Assembly (NCBI RefSeq): GCF_000003815.2
Contig: NC_049990.1
Location: forward strand, 11,024,985-11,088,984
From: Branchiostoma floridae
Taxonomy: Eukaryota; Chordata; Leptocardii; Amphioxiformes; Branchiostomatidae
DNA length: 64,000 nt
Direction: 5' to 3'
The translations under genes and the position numbers were made by a program. Position 1 is the stretch's first letter. Each line of letters starts with the position of its first letter. Below are positions 20,665-33,905 of this stretch, piece after piece. The notes under the pieces are model-generated. The model worked only from the letters and a program-made list of their open reading frames with translations. It did no database searches and was not told the DNA's origin.

Positions 20665-22256
20665 ATGGCAGAGAGGTTCAGCGACTCCGAGCGAGCGGCC
20701 ATCCAAACGGTGTTCGACAAGTTTGACAAGGACGGGGGCGGCTCGATAGACCGCGAGGAGCTGGGGGACATGCTGCGGGAGCTCGGAGAGTCCCCTACCG
20801 AGGACGTCGTGACGGTAGGCCGGTGCTGTTGTTTTTTTGTACGGGAGAGGCAAGTCCATGTGCATGAGTTAATGGGGACCAGGACTCAAATGAAGAACCC
20901 TCTCCACAAACGATAGTCTAGTGGAACATATGTTAGGAGTTGGCGAAATTGACTCATTACTTACCCTAACACTAAGTAAGAAACATTGACAAAAATTGGC
21001 TCCATTTATTCTTTACTTTCTTATGATTGGGAAAACTTCAGCAAGAATGCGAGTGCCCATTCAAACTTTGCGATTGAGATAAAAGTTGTTCTCTTGCTTT
21101 CTTCAGTTTTAAAAATTCCAGGAAAAGAGTAAACGTGAGCCAGTCACATTGTTGCGTGCTTACCATGATTTTTAATTAGTAACGTCATGAAAATGTGACG
21201 ACTCGTAAAAGTGATTGTAGCTTTAAATATTTTGGTCATTTTCTTGAAAGTATGCGAAGTCAACATCAGCTTCAAGAAGCACGTAAAGAACGTACATATC
21301 TATCTAGTGAGCCACTAATTCTATTAATGAGTTATCAGAAAGCATTCAGCTGAGTCTAATGCACTTGTGTGCCATCTGTTTTCATAATTTCTACAGGCTA
21401 TGATGATGTCATTAGATAAAGACAAAAGTGGGACGATTGACTTCGATGAGTTTCTGTCCATGGTGAAACAAGTGAAGACCGTCCCGCGCCAGGACACCCT
21501 GTTGGCTGTCTTTCAGCAGTACGATAAGGTAAGGCTGGATTTTTCTATCGGTACGTTCAAAGAGATGAAGCTTTTTCCTGTGGTGTAATTATAAAGTGTA
21601 TCGCTAGGAAGCGCAAATGAACGGTGCTTTGAAGATGCGTAGTGATTAGAGTTTTGCTTGGAAGCCACGAATTCCATGTTGCTTTTTAGTTCTACTTCAC
21701 TGCACTTGCGTCATAAAGAACGATTTTTTTTTACTTTTTTGTTTGTTATTTTGTCGTCTTCTAAGTCATACTTTTACGTATTACGCAATATCTAAATTAT
21801 GGAAAAAATGGAGAAAATAACAAAACAGTGACGCAGTGAATGAACCACTCAGTGATGCAAGCTTGACGCAAGGGCAGTGAGATACCACCTTTACAGAATG
21901 GCTGATACTTAAGTTGAAACTTTTATATAGCGATGTAATTATTAAGTGTGTCGCTAGGGTCGCAAATGAACGGTACTCTAAAGGTGCGCAGCAATGGGCA
22001 TTTGTTTCGGAAGCCACGAATGTCATGCTGGTTGTCAGTTTATCCATATACCTTTATAAAATGGCTAAAAAGTTCAGTTTTCTAACAGGACGGCAGCGGA
22101 AAGCTGGACGCTGCAGAGATCAAAGAAGCGATGAAAAAAGGCGGGTGTAAGATGACTGACAAGGCCGTCAACTACCTGATCAAACGTGCCGACAAAGACG
22201 GGGATGGTCTCATCAACTATCAGGAGTTCGCCAGCATCATGAAACCCCAAAAGTGA
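20665..22256 (+). CDS. EF-hand gene E, calmodulin/troponin-C-like, four intact sites
   Basis: Three exons give 149 aa: 20665-20814 (50 codons, donor GTAGGC), 21397-21528 (44 codons, acceptor CTACAG, donor GTAAGG) and 22089-22256 (55 codons plus TGA, acceptor AACAG). The upstream in-frame ATG at 20638 is possible, but MAERFSDSER at 20665 aligns with the starts of F and G and is preferred. Loops are DKDGGGSIDREE (21-32), DKDKSGTIDFDE (57-68), DKDGSGKLDAAE (93-104, intron after residue 2) and DKDGDGLINYQE (129-140), all with full ligands. The linker MVKQVKTVPR is shared exactly with gene F, its likely closest paralogue, which faces it tail to tail. Calcium-sensor role by family; target unknown. 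Confidence 0.93.
21585..22042. repeat. Diverged local duplication in gene E intron 2
   Basis: About 108 bp near 21585-21692 and again at 21935-22042 share TGTAATTAT.AAGTGT.TCGCTAGG, CGCAAATGAACGGT.CT and GGAAGCCACGAAT.TCATG. The copies are 350 bp apart and diverged. Confidence 0.7.
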
Positions 22257-22496
22257 CTTCAGCCTTACCGTGCAACAGACGTTACCTCTGTGTCAACATT
22301 GAGAAAACCCTATGTCTAATGCTTCAGGATATAGTTTTGCATCCCTTGATATGATAGATTTAGTGCAAATCAAATTTGTGAGGTTTCGTTTTCATATATA
22401 ACCCTGAGTGGATGAATCCTGCTAAGATACATATTAATACCTTACATATAAAGAGTTGAAACTTAATCAATACAGAAGTCGCATCTTCAAGATGAC

Positions 22497-22502
22497 AATA
22501 AA
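22497..22502 (+). terminator. Polyadenylation signal of gene E
   Basis: AATAAA is 241 bp after the gene E stop. Confidence 0.6.
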
Positions 22503-24471
22503 CATGTTTTACTTCACTGCTATTGCACTTATAGTATGATTTTTTTTCTTTAGTGGTATCTTTTCTAATTCAATTAAGAATATGTTGCAGCAAGAATCCA
22601 GCCCACCTGTAACGGTAGGTGGCGCTCGCACACCGGCGTCGGACGAAGTTTTTGGCGGTTCCAATCTTGTCTCAAGATTTCAGTTTGAAATAGTTCATGT
22701 TTTGCCATCTGAAGTCAGCCCGTTGTACAAACTACGTTTGGCATAATCTTATGTCAACACCAGAACCAAGAATGTAGCGCATTTGAGGTCAAAACTTGAC
22801 GTTAAAGAACAAAGGCGCAGTCGACCTTCCCCCCCCCCTCTTCGAAGATGTAAGACAATGGACATTTTTCTCTCTTCGGAAACACCGGCGACCGTCAGCC
22901 ACATCAGGGTCATTGGAAGAAGCTCCACCCGGCGTAATACTAGCACCACTGAGATGATTCAACCGCAATGAGCTCCTGAAAGGTACGTTTTCTTTTCGTT
23001 GTCCATTATTCATCGTTACAATTCTGGCTCGTTTTTTACAGGCACCATAAACAAGAGATAGCCCCCTGCCGGAATGCCTTTGAATTACAGGGCAGTCATC
23101 AACAGCTTTCTCCATTCCCCAAAAGACGGAAATTTAACAATCTGACGGTCGTTTTAATATTTGAACAACTTTTCTTGCCGCGGACGAAAGTGGTACTGCA
23201 CATAAAGGTTTAATTGGGTATACAATTCCGACTGGTGTATAGGGACAGATATGAAATGCAAGTATACAACACTTCCAAAGGTACAACCGTATTGAAATGC
23301 ATTTAAAACCTCATGGCTTTTTAAAACACTAGTTTAAATAAAAATGATTAATTTGTAGTAGTGAGCGAGTAGCCCGTGTAACACTGTGGCCGGCGTAGAA
23401 GCGCCACCTGTTGTTTTGGATACAAATTGCATTTCTTGACCCTAATCATAATGCGGGCGTACGCGTTTGTGCAAATGACGATATGTAAATAGCTTTACGT
23501 TATACAAGTGCATAGTTTATTCATAGTGAAAAAAAGAATAAAGTTCTATAACAAAATACTGTGAGGTATTGACACGACCACTAAGTGAGGTTGGCACATT
23601 TTACAACTAAAAATAATTCTAAGAATATATCCGAAATATTTCAACTAGTCTAAACTCCTTGAAAATGCCTCTCTATAGCTAGGTGTTACAACGTCGTTAC
23701 TTCACAAAACAGAATTGTGAACACGCACTACAATAGTTTTTTTTTAACATCATAAGATTAAAATGACAGTATAGCATTAAGTTAGCATTAGATCCCATTG
23801 AAGTGGCCACAATTCCATCTATAATACAATCCTTCTCAAAATATTAATGATTGTCATCGTCTGTATAACAGCCATTTAAAAATTTTTGGTTCATATTCTG
23901 TTTTCGAAATTGCGTTGGCACTATCAAATGCTGCTGTGTCGTTTTCTCTATCTTTCTTAAGGCTTCAGTTATTGCTATGTTGGTGACACGTAGGACGAAT
24001 ATCAGTGCGTGAATTCGACGATTTGTTCATATGGTATATACCTATACCAAAGAACTCTACATATCTTGCTGTTACAAGAGGTTAAGTTGTTATAGCTTAA
24101 TATACTGTGTAATAGAATTCGAATGGTGTCTCTATAACTGCACCAACATTTTGAAAATGTCCTAAAAGTCAACTATCAATATTAGTGAGTCCAGGTTATC
24201 TGAATATCATATCGTGTAGAAATAACGTAAGTATAATAACGTTTCTCAAACTCCATTCACTCTAATCATTGGACAAACTCGGAAGTCCAACTTTTGCAAT
24301 CTTCGAATAGTTCGAAAAAAGAATGGAAAAGCAATCCACAAACATAGACCCTTTTGTTCAACGCAATCATAACACCTGCTTGAGCTATCATTCGTACTGC
24401 AAAGTGATGTAACGATCTTTCTTGGAGCAGCCACGTGACCTTTGACACCGATGACGTCACAACTTTGGTGC
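22503..24471. other. Spacer between convergent genes E and F
   Basis: No gene is supported; a poly-C tract lies near 22830-22838. A minus-strand AATAAA at 23515-23520 could end gene F, giving a long 3' UTR of about 950 nt. The ORFs over 22749-23115 overlap on both strands without any known domain. Confidence 0.45.
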
Positions 24472-26284
24472 TTATGACCTTGGCCGGATCAGCTTGACGA
24501 ACTCCTCGTAAGTCAGTTTTCCGTCTGCGTCCTTGTCCACCTAAATCAACACCCAGAAAGCAAAACGGGCGTCAATACGCATATCATAAGTTCCTTCCCA
24601 CATAATGACATATGGAAACCGGGTAGTCAAATCAATGTATTTTGTGAAGCATAAAGCGATTAGAAACTCCTGGCTCCTGTAATTTGAACCCACGCCAAAC
24701 CCCAACTGCCAGATCACAAACCCGACAAGGTTAACCATTTCGCTAGACGCTCAGAGCCTTTGGCATGCCATGGTCAGTTTGGACCGGAAATATGAATTTA
24801 TTATTTCTTTCATTTCCCAGTTTTGTAGATTTGATTCAAAGATTCTACTGTTCGGGTGTGGTCTCAGTTTTGCTGTCCAATAAGGATAACCATTTATGAT
24901 TACCTTTTTGATCAGATAGTCGATGGTTCTGTCGGACAGCTCGCACCCTCTGGCCTTCATGGCTTCCTTCAGCTCTTCTGGTCCAAGCTGTCCACTTCCG
25001 TCCTGTGATGGACCGTGAGAACGAACGATCAACGGTTACTGGGTGAATAATCGCATCCATAAAAACGGAGGCAGTGTTTCCGGTGTGCTAGTTGATGTTG
25101 GTTTGTGTGCGAAATCGTTGAATACAGTAGAGTGACTTGTTGTAAGGTGGCATAGTGTAAACAGAGACTGGTAGGATGGGTAGGTTGACATATGTTAGAC
25201 ACGTCGAGGACACTGACGAAAAGTTAGCTCAAATTTCACAAATAGGTTCCCAGAACGTTATCTTATTTTCTGTCTTCAGTTTCTTGTTACATTCACGTCT
25301 CTTGCCATATGGGGCTAGCGGGAAAGTGCAATGACAGAGTCAGTGAGAAGCGTGCAATACTGAATAAAACAAGTAATTCACTCAAACTCCCAATATATTA
25401 AGGAAGTATGACAGCTCCGATTACATGGTTGTTTATGTGATAAAAGTCTTGACATTATTCGCATGTAGGTTTGTAGGTCTAACAATTTTTGGTTTAACCA
25501 ACCAACATGGCGGCTATGACGTCATATGTTAAGATCTAGCTAAAGGGTAACAAAGGAGGTGTTGTGGCACTTCTATCTCACCTTGTCGTATGTCTTGAAG
25601 ATTGTGAGAAGCGCATCTTCCCTCGGAACTGTCTTCACCTGCTTCACCATTCCCAGAAACTCCTCAAAGGAAAGGGTTCCACTGCGGTCTTTGTCCAAGG
25701 ATACCATTATTGCCTACATCACAGGGATGTGATCAACATAAGCGTCCCTCAGTAATACACATAAACATTTTGCACATACGCCTGTTCACGGATCCAACTG
25801 CGTATGTGCAAGTCAATATAATAATATTTGAATATAACATTTGTTTATTTGCAAATTCATGCCCGTAGACGAATTGCATCATCATCATCGGTCGACGTGA
25901 TCACACATGTTCGCACATGTTTACACACGACAGGGTGCAAGGGTACAGACAGTAACAAAGTAACAAGTGTCTATTGTATACAGCTATCTTATGATATTCC
26001 TCTCCCGGCAATTTTCCTTTCCCGTCGTATTCCCGGATAAAAATCGCGAATCGACGCCCCCCCCCCCCCGCAAAAAATCTTTCGCCAAGGCCCTAGAGAC
26101 GCCGGTGAAGGAGGCTTATTGTAATCGGACCTACCGTGACTGTGTCTTCGGAGGGATGCTCTCCCAGCTCCGCCAGGGTAGCCTCCAGCTCCCCGATGTT
26201 GATGGCGCCGCTCCCGTCCGAGTCAAACTGGTTGAACACGCCCTTGATCTTAGCCAGCTCATCGATGTCAAACTTGTCAGCCAT
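24472..26284 (-). CDS. EF-hand gene F, calmodulin/troponin-C-like, with an extra intron
   Basis: Four minus-strand exons give 149 aa: 26284-26135 (50 codons, donor GTAGGT), 25713-25582 (44 codons, donor GTGAGA), 25002-24904 (33 codons, donor GTAATC) and 24540-24472 (22 codons plus TAA). All junctions are phase 0. The third intron, just before loop 4, is absent from C, D, E and G. Loops are DSDGSGAINIGE (21-32), DKDRSGTLSFEE (57-68), DKDGSGQLGPEE (93-104, intron after residue 2) and DKDADGKLTYEE (129-140), all complete. A splice acceptor (TTTTCAG) ends 13 nt before the ATG; a matching leader exon is proposed at 30113-30203. It is convergent with its close paralogue E. Confidence 0.92.
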
Positions 26285-27074
26285 ATTTCCTTCTGTACTG
26301 AAAATAGTCAAGCAAAAAAGAAGATATGACACATTTGTGAGAGAGCTTTTAGTACGGGTATGCCTTGTTAAGTTATTATTCTTCAATAATGTACATAAGG
26401 TATCATATTAGTCTTGTCACTCTACGGCGGACGTGGCTAGCTTATAATAAAGAATATCAGCCTCTTTTCTCTTCCTGTGGGCCTTCGGAAAAACAACATC
26501 TCTGCAAGTCTCCCATAACCCGATCCTCTCCTTCACATTCTGTCACTCTACTGTATTCAAATTTATTCATTTATCTATCTATAAATACGTACAAACCAAA
26601 AACAAAACATAATTCTGTTTTCATCGATCTTACATGGATCTCAAACATGATTGCACATGTGTGCATTGTTTGACACCTTGCTTGTAAAGCAGAATTAAAT
26701 CCCGTCGTTTAGATGGATTGGCCGTTGTATCAGACCAACAACGCCACCTGTCGACTTTTCTTCGCACAACACTTTGCCCTAACTTGCGGCAAGCTTGACA
26801 GCAGGCCGTTGATTTTATTGTAGCGTAGATCATAGGTGTCCAATTTCAGCAACTGTCGATAAGCCCAGATGGTGCCCTGTCACGCTTGTATTCAATAGCC
26901 ACGCCCTAAAACCTGAACCTAAGACTAGGGTGCGATCGACATTTTAATCATCGAAGAGGCCCAATCCGATATTGGCTGGGTATTTCAGTCGGTTGTCTCG
27001 TGTAAGCCTAACAAAAAACATTTCGTTCCCAATTGAATAAAACGCATACATAAGGTATATAGGGTATAACGTAC

Positions 27075-27084
27075 CCATATATGG
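27075..27084. promoter_or_regulatory. CArG box (SRF-type site)
   Basis: CCATATATGG is an exact CC(A/T)6GG match, about 790 bp upstream of the gene F ATG and inside its proposed first intron. Such sites bind SRF in muscle genes. A single match can occur by chance in AT-rich DNA. Confidence 0.35.
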
Positions 27085-28378
27085 TATACTTGATAGTATC
27101 CGTCAAGAAACCAGGGGATAGACTTCTCTAAAAGGGCTTCTATACCAAACACAATGATGTTTTCTTACAGTGAGTTCACGTATCCAAATCCGATTTCGGA
27201 AACGTGACGTGAATACATCTGCCGTATTTTCCGATGATTAAATTAGTGAAGGCTTTGTGACAAATATCATCGCCATGGTGACAGGCTCGATATGAAATGA
27301 ATTTTGCTAATATAATTCCGTTTCATCTACCTCATTAACCCTAGAATTCCCACGGGAAAGGTTTGACAGAGAAAGCTTTGGTTGAGACAAGTCACAAAAG
27401 AAGTGGGAGTCAAACGCGCCATGTTATCAAATTTCTGTCTCGAAGAGGGGGTGTAAGAATAACTCCTTTCTTCCTGAAGGCTTTCTTATCGCATCATTGC
27501 ATAAACTTGAACGTCTTAAGTAATAGCATTCCTCCTACACCATTCTTAAGGTAAGAATGTGGGCGGGATAGAAGTAACACATTCTTAGCGAGAACTCTAC
27601 AAAAGCATGACCACGACTACCTTTGTGTGTAATAGAAGGAATTTTCCCTCCGTTAAAATGGATATATTGTTTGTCTAAGTCTATTTTTTTGTTTCCAGAT
27701 ATTGTTTTGTTGGGCATAGCTTAAGAACCTCTGGATGATTTCTGATAATAGTATTTGGCAGGTGGCAAGAAGAGGGTCAAGGACAATTTTAAAACATTTT
27801 ATCATGCCCCTTTATCGTTGTTACGGTGTTGTCTTGTTCATGACAATCCTTCCAAGTGTAAGACACGAGACGACTTGAAGCTCCTGTGTGCGGACCAAAC
27901 AAGTCACGCTTGAATTTCAAGTACACATTGGCGTCTTTGGAAATGTACGTGACATTTCCGAATGTTCCACTGTGCACTGTATATGGACCGTTACACTTGT
28001 TCAACTTCATTTACAGTTAGCCTTGAAAGATTTATGAAGGGATGCCATTTTCATGGGTACCTTTCATGATAGCTCTTTCATTTACTGACTGTAGCGGCCA
28101 TTACATGTATAAAATTATGCCATTTCACTGAACACAACATTCAACTTTGTAGTCATGCTCTTGATATAATCACAGGTGCTTTGTTTCATTAATTTTCAAG
28201 CTAAACACGTGCGCTAACAAGAGGCCAATAGACCATGTCCTGGTCGTTTGTCAGAAGAAACATGATGATGTTTTTATCCTGCATGCTGTAACCCGCCCAC
28301 TCCTATACAATGTACACCCAACCCCCAGGAATCAGAGAGTGTATGCATGACTCACTTCAACAGTGTGTGACGAGAAGT

Positions 28379-28625
28379 ATACTGTAAATGCCTTTAACTT
28401 CGCGAGGATTTAATTTCGCGATAGGAGCATGGCCAGTCTATGGAGTATGGGGTAAAAGACTCTGGGGTATTCGCTAAGAGGGAAAGGGGTGTCCGCGGTT
28501 GGGTATGAGGACAGAAGACATTCGACAATTTAAGCGCCTTCGACAGAAAAAGCTCCTTCGCGTTGGTTTTGAGTTCGCAAATTTTCTTGGCGGAAATGTA
28601 ACTTCCTTTTCCGTTCCTTTTACAC
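28379..28625. repeat. CGCG-containing repeat (copy 3)
   Basis: It begins ACTGTAAATGCCTTTAACTTCGCG and later has TTCGCGTTGGTTTTGAGTTCGC, matching the family at 616-812. Confidence 0.45.
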
Positions 28626-28816
28626 AGCCTCTGGCCCAGCACTACATCGTGCCGTTTTTTCTGTCAATATGCCAGCACTGCAATAGCCCCTCGGCTACAT
28701 ATGTGTAGGTCATCATAGTACAATGACCTTTGACACAAAGAGTAACAAACTCTTAGAAGGGTGACTAATGATGATACCGTTATAGACAACATTGTTTTTC
28801 TCGAATTTACTTCCAA

Positions 28817-28826
28817 CTAAAAATAG
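28817..28826. promoter_or_regulatory. MEF2-type site
   Basis: CTAAAAATAG fits the MEF2 consensus exactly and lies in the proposed gene F first intron. By itself this is weak evidence. Confidence 0.3.
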
Positions 28827-30112
28827 TTGTACTATCAGTCAGAGATACTCTTTTACCGAAATGCTTTCTTGAAGTTGACACCAAATATGGGACCGGCATT
28901 TCTTGATAAAGCTTTATCTTCGGTCTAGTGTACAACTGGGTCATGTTACTTTAGTGTATAAATCTGCCGAACATTCCGGTGAAACCATAAACAATTCTCT
29001 AACGGAGGTCAGCAGGTTAAAATACTTAGGATTTAAAACTATGGGGCCAAACGAAGCTATTAGTAAGTAAGAAGTAGTATGAAAGTAAGTAAGTAAGCTA
29101 AGAAGGCAGTAAACAAGAAAAAAGAAAAGGATGTTGTTTTGGTACGTGCAGTATCCCCTTAAACATTGAAAATGACGGCATGTCAGTTGGTAAGTGCGAA
29201 GTATCATAGTTGAAACGATTCAATATCACAAATACATCTAGTAGGGTCAAGGGGGTCAGGGGCACCCTCTTCTTACACTGGGAACGCCTACATATACTCA
29301 AAAAAAGCATCAGCTTCGACCAATGTTTCAGAACTATTCGCTCCGCATTATGATTCGTGGCTGGATGGGAGTTTAGCAGCCCAGAAGACTCGCGAAAACA
29401 CTGATAACAGAGTGACTGAATGAGAACATATGCCGCTTAAGGGCTAAGGGGTCAGGCGACCCGGCCATGTTTATGTAGCTTGACATGCGAAGGTCAGTCT
29501 CACGACAAGGGGGAGGGGGGCATTGCTGTGTTTAAACTTACACATTTATAGTCCAGCGAACAAGTCTAAACAACGCTGTGGGCCGCGTTCTCAAAATTAC
29601 TAGGCGTAGTCTTGTATTTGTCAACTAAATGGTGGAATGCATGGGGAGGGGGGGGCACTATTTTACTACAAGACGAAGCCTCAATGTGTGGTATGTCACT
29701 GTGTAACGGTAATGGGATAATAACTAACTTTAACTATGTTGCACTTGCCTTACAGTAAACGTTACACGATTCTCTCAAACGTTATTAACTTTGCGAAACA
29801 TGCAATTAGGGAACGCTATCTACATCTACTATCTGACGTGTACACGATGCATGCGATGTGTCATAAAAAAAGTGTATGATATTCTACTTTCATCGGTAAG
29901 GGAGTAAATATACAGTTTTTGTGACAATAGCTCAACCTTGTTACGATAACATGATATATAGTCAATGCAAATTTGCCTGACCCAAATAACAAGTATTAAC
30001 TTGTTGCCCGTTGATAATGATTACAAAAAAGATCAAACAAATGTCCGAGTCATAAACGTTACTAAATGAACAATTGACAGCCTGTATTGTAGTAGTATAA
30101 TTCTGTACATAC

Positions 30113-30203
30113 CTGTTAAAGTTGACGTAGAGTACAAGTTGAGTTTCGCACGTTCGGGGTGTGGCCGTCTGCTCGCGGTGGTGTACTTTGAATAATTGGT
30201 ACC
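30113..30203 (-). other. Proposed 5' UTR exon of gene F
   Basis: On the minus strand the sequence ends TTTAACAG followed by GTATGTAC, a strong donor. It lies 25-30 bp downstream of a TATATAAG. It contains no need for coding sense and could splice to the acceptor at 26298, joining a 13-nt leader tail to the gene F ATG over an intron of 3.8 kb. Another gene could own it, but no other minus-strand gene lies between. Confidence 0.45.
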
Positions 30204-30226
30204 AGACTGGGTCTAGCAGCCGTCTG

Positions 30227-30234
30227 CTTATATA
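30227..30234 (-). promoter_or_regulatory. TATA box, probable gene F promoter
   Basis: On the minus strand it reads TATATAAG. A near-CArG sequence (CCAATATGGG, one mismatch) lies just upstream at 30247-30256. Confidence 0.5.
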
Positions 30235-30256
30235 GGGTCAGTTGCCAATATGGGCA

Positions 30257-31189
30257 GGTTCAGTTTAGTAATCTGTTTATGGGCACTTGCAAATTTCTCC
30301 GCCCCTTGAGTGGTGTAAATGTGTCTTAAAACACAGTACTACCTGTATATTGTTGCTCATACAAAAAATAGTTATAGGGAAGGTCAAAAGTCGGTCAATA
30401 GTAACTCGTAAGGCAAATATTCTTGAAGTATTGAAGCAAACACAATGGACTTTATTACCTTAAGCTTCGCTTGGTTTTTGGTGACGTTTCTTTCTGTGTC
30501 AATGTGTGTGTTTGTTGCTAGTATAACGTAGGGATCTTCGTGATGTGATAAAATTTGGATTATGAGGGGCAGGGGTCCAGAAACTGAGAAAGCAAGGGTC
30601 TAGATCGATAATGGGTCTCCTAGCGGTTTTCTACGCTATTGCAGCAGAACTGCTGATTTTGATAATTTGTCTATAAGTACACATTTCTTTTGTCTGAGGG
30701 CCCCGGATATATTTAGACCGGACCATACAGACAGTTCCACATGCTAACACGGAACTATTGTGGTTACAATGACATGCATGACTGTTTTGATGTATATCCT
30801 TACCGCAGCAGCTGTGTATGTAGGCGGGGAGGATCGACATTCTTACCGCCTGTCGTCACCTCCCAGCTGCCTTGAGGGATGGTGGGGGAGGGGGCGTGTC
30901 TAATCAATTTTACTTACATATCGTCATGGGACGTGGCTTCTTGATAGCGAAGGCATGCGGTCTTTGGTGGAGCGGAACTAAGAGCGCAACATCGTAAAGT
31001 TTATTTCCTGTTTCACATCAGAAAAACAGACGTTTGCAAAGATGTCATAGCATAGACCAACTAGTCTGTTGAGACTTCTAAATTTAGCATAAGCTGTACT
31101 AACCAGATCTGGTCAGCCTGGCTTTATTTCGCGTAAGATGTGTTTTCGGGGTACTTCTGGAAAGGTAAATTAAAGCCCTGTGGTCTTTT
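30257..31189. other. Spacer, no supported gene
   Basis: No exon-like or domain-like sequence was seen. Confidence 0.45.
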
Positions 31190-31392
31190 TATGCCATTGG
31201 GGCAGTAGGTTATTATCCCAATTGTGTCTAGGTCACGGTATTGGAACCCTGGAACCCACAGCACTTTTTACTTCCCCAATTAGTATAAATTGCCTTTCCC
31301 AAAGACACAAACATCTAGCCAGGAACGCCAAGAATCGAACCCATAAACTCTGGATCTTTTGTCCAAGCATTGCAATGCCCACTTGGCTATTT
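31190..31392 (-). mobile_element. tRNA-derived SINE
   Basis: On the minus strand the head carries ATAGCCAAGTGGGCATTGC (A-box region) and GGGTTCGATTCTTGG (B box). It continues into a body with GGGAAAGGCAATTTATAC and TTGGGGAAGTAAAAAG. A similar body (GGTTGGGGTGGTGAAAGGC) follows the tRNA-like head at 49985, suggesting one family. Confidence 0.65.
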
Positions 31393-33892
31393 CAGTTGAA
31401 TGGCACTCGGACACTGAACGTACTTATAACGTACGAATTATTATATGCTCCTAATGGCATAGGTGGAAAGACTATCATTCTAACAGACGGTAAACCGTTC
31501 TGGTGGCCGTCTGGACCCACGCCAAGTGGTATATAGATTATCTGGGTCCGGTCTTTAGCGAGATTGCACAGTCAGGAACTGCAACAGACGTGAGCTTCCT
31601 TTTAATTGAAAGGGGGAAATGTTTTATGGATTTTCAGCTAAGGCCAAATAGATTTGATTATATGGATGTAACCGATTCTACTGGGCGACCAAAATATGAT
31701 GCCTGTGTGTGAAGAAACAAAAACTTTGGGCAAAAATGTTTCTTTTTGTCCCCTCTACAAACAATTGGAACGTCATGCGACAGGGCTATTGCAGTGCAAA
31801 TAGATTATGATAGATAGGCCCTTTATACTTTTGTTGCCAATCAAATATTTTGTGCTGGACGTTCCATCAAAGCAGTCATCTTCAATTGAGGTGAAGCGCA
31901 CTTTTTACAGTGGCAGTGCAATGCAGCCTCGCTACGCGTATGGCTGGCGCTTTTGGTCAAGTGGTCACAGCTCTTCTCGATAAGCGTGTTGGATTTGTGT
32001 GTGGTGTGTACACGTAGTTGACCAGCATAACTCTCTAAGGCATGTATGGATTGTCCTGATATTTGGTATGTATAATGTAGATACGTGTTTATGAGACCTC
32101 GAATCGATTTGATTTTGCACCCCCCCCCCCCACCCCCCCTGGCAGGTTGCAACGGTATTGCAGCAGAAGTTTCGGGTTTGATATCTCAAGTTCTGGACGC
32201 AGCCATCAGTTTTAAGGTACCCAACAAAGCAACTACTAGGTCAATAGACTATTATACACCAATACAGATCACCTACTAACCCCCTGAACCCAGGAGCTAG
32301 ATGGCCTAGATAACATGGTCATCTTGCTCCTCTGGTCGGCCTATGCGTTAATATATGAACTGCGGCGGGCGGGCTTAACTCTTCCAGATCCGTAGAAATA
32401 GCGACGAGCTCCCGATGGTGTGGCTACCAGGTCAGAGGTGTTAACAGATGCAGTGTTTTAGTAACGACTTGTGCCACACCTCACACTATCCTCCTGATGA
32501 GAGGAAGATTGGTTGAATCGATTTTCGGCGAGAAGAATCAAACTAGGTCATCACAGCGATTATTGTTAACGTGTTACTGCTGTGCTGTATATTGTATTAA
32601 GTACATAATCCTCACGTATGGAAACCCCGTCCGGAACTTCATGTCATCACTTAAGAGCAGCTGCTTGACTTCGACTGTATTCTAGATTCGTCCTTACTTG
32701 TCTTTCAGAACTCCAAGAAGGGTAACAAACGATCACAAACAACGGTTTAGCGCTAGTTCACCTTTATCCACGGGATAACCTTTATCCGTGGTTTTTAGAG
32801 TATGAAGCGATATCAAGTCAACGGACGGTGGTTTCAAATTGTGATAAAATGTTACTGTTGGAAAGCATCGACTGTCGAATTGATCATTATATCCCTGACT
32901 ATCCAGTTATCCAGTTTTTTTTCAAACAACAGATATAGGTTACCCAGCAGATAAAGGTGACCTAGCGTTACCGTTCACCGACTCGTAGGGCGAGCTATTT
33001 TTTCTTACTGTATACCAGGAGTTACTTGTGATGACGTTTGTACACAACCAAACGGTAAACGTCAAAAAGATTTATCTGAAGAAATGTACAGGAAGTAGAT
33101 AGACGTTCGTAATGATGGGCAGTGAAGAACAAAACACACAAAAATAACATCTCAATACATTTTCATTTTTAGGACATAATCATTGTTGGACCGAACCTAA
33201 ACACCCTTTCTACCTCATGGTTTATATCGCTTATCTGTGTGGCAGAATTTCTTATTTGAACATCCGAGATTACCGAAGCTTCCTCCCTTGTGCATAATTC
33301 AAACGGTGTGCGCCTTTAGATCGATCAGAATTTGCTTAAGATTCCTTCCCGATATCTGACCCCGGGGTCTCGCCTTCCTTCTCGATGGCGTCCATGTATT
33401 CTAATCTGTCACTACTCATTTTGCTCAAAAACTTCAAACATATACAAATGTAGCTTTATTCATATCATGAAGCTTCAAACGCCTACGTTTTGATATTCAA
33501 CGTTACCTCCGTGAAAAACGGAGGTATTGTTTTGTGTGTATGCGTTCTTGTATCTTGGTGGTCAGCATAAATTAAGAACGGCTGGATGGATTGTGATGGT
33601 ATTTACTATGTGGGTAGGCCTTAGAAAGACAAGGGTCAAGTTTACGTTTTGGTCTCTTGGCGGCTAACCTTGGTACTGCAGCTAACCCCAGGCTTTTCTC
33701 CTCGACGTGCTAGGGCCTTGTGGGATGTTTTGTGGAAGATATTGATTTCAGGAAGATGCGATGTGAGTTTGAGATGCCTAGCATCATTCTCTGAAACTGC
33801 CGAGGTGTTTCTGTTAAAATCTTTCAATGAGGATAACTGGACAAAGGAACTACGTATTTTATTCTGTCACACATAAATGTGTGTGTGTGTGA
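31393..33892. other. Spacer with low-complexity tracts, no supported gene
   Basis: Poly-C runs lie at about 32119-32140. A repeat starting with the hairpin TTACCTCC.TGAAAA..GGAGGTA begins at 33503; the same hairpin occurs at 17596-17618 in gene D. ORFs here have no recognisable domain. Confidence 0.45.
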
Positions 33893-33905
33893 AGACACAG
33901 AGAGA

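Noticed and set aside
25900-25935. p53-type response element (two CATG half-sites)
   Set aside because: The purine and pyrimidine flanks do not fit the half-site consensus.
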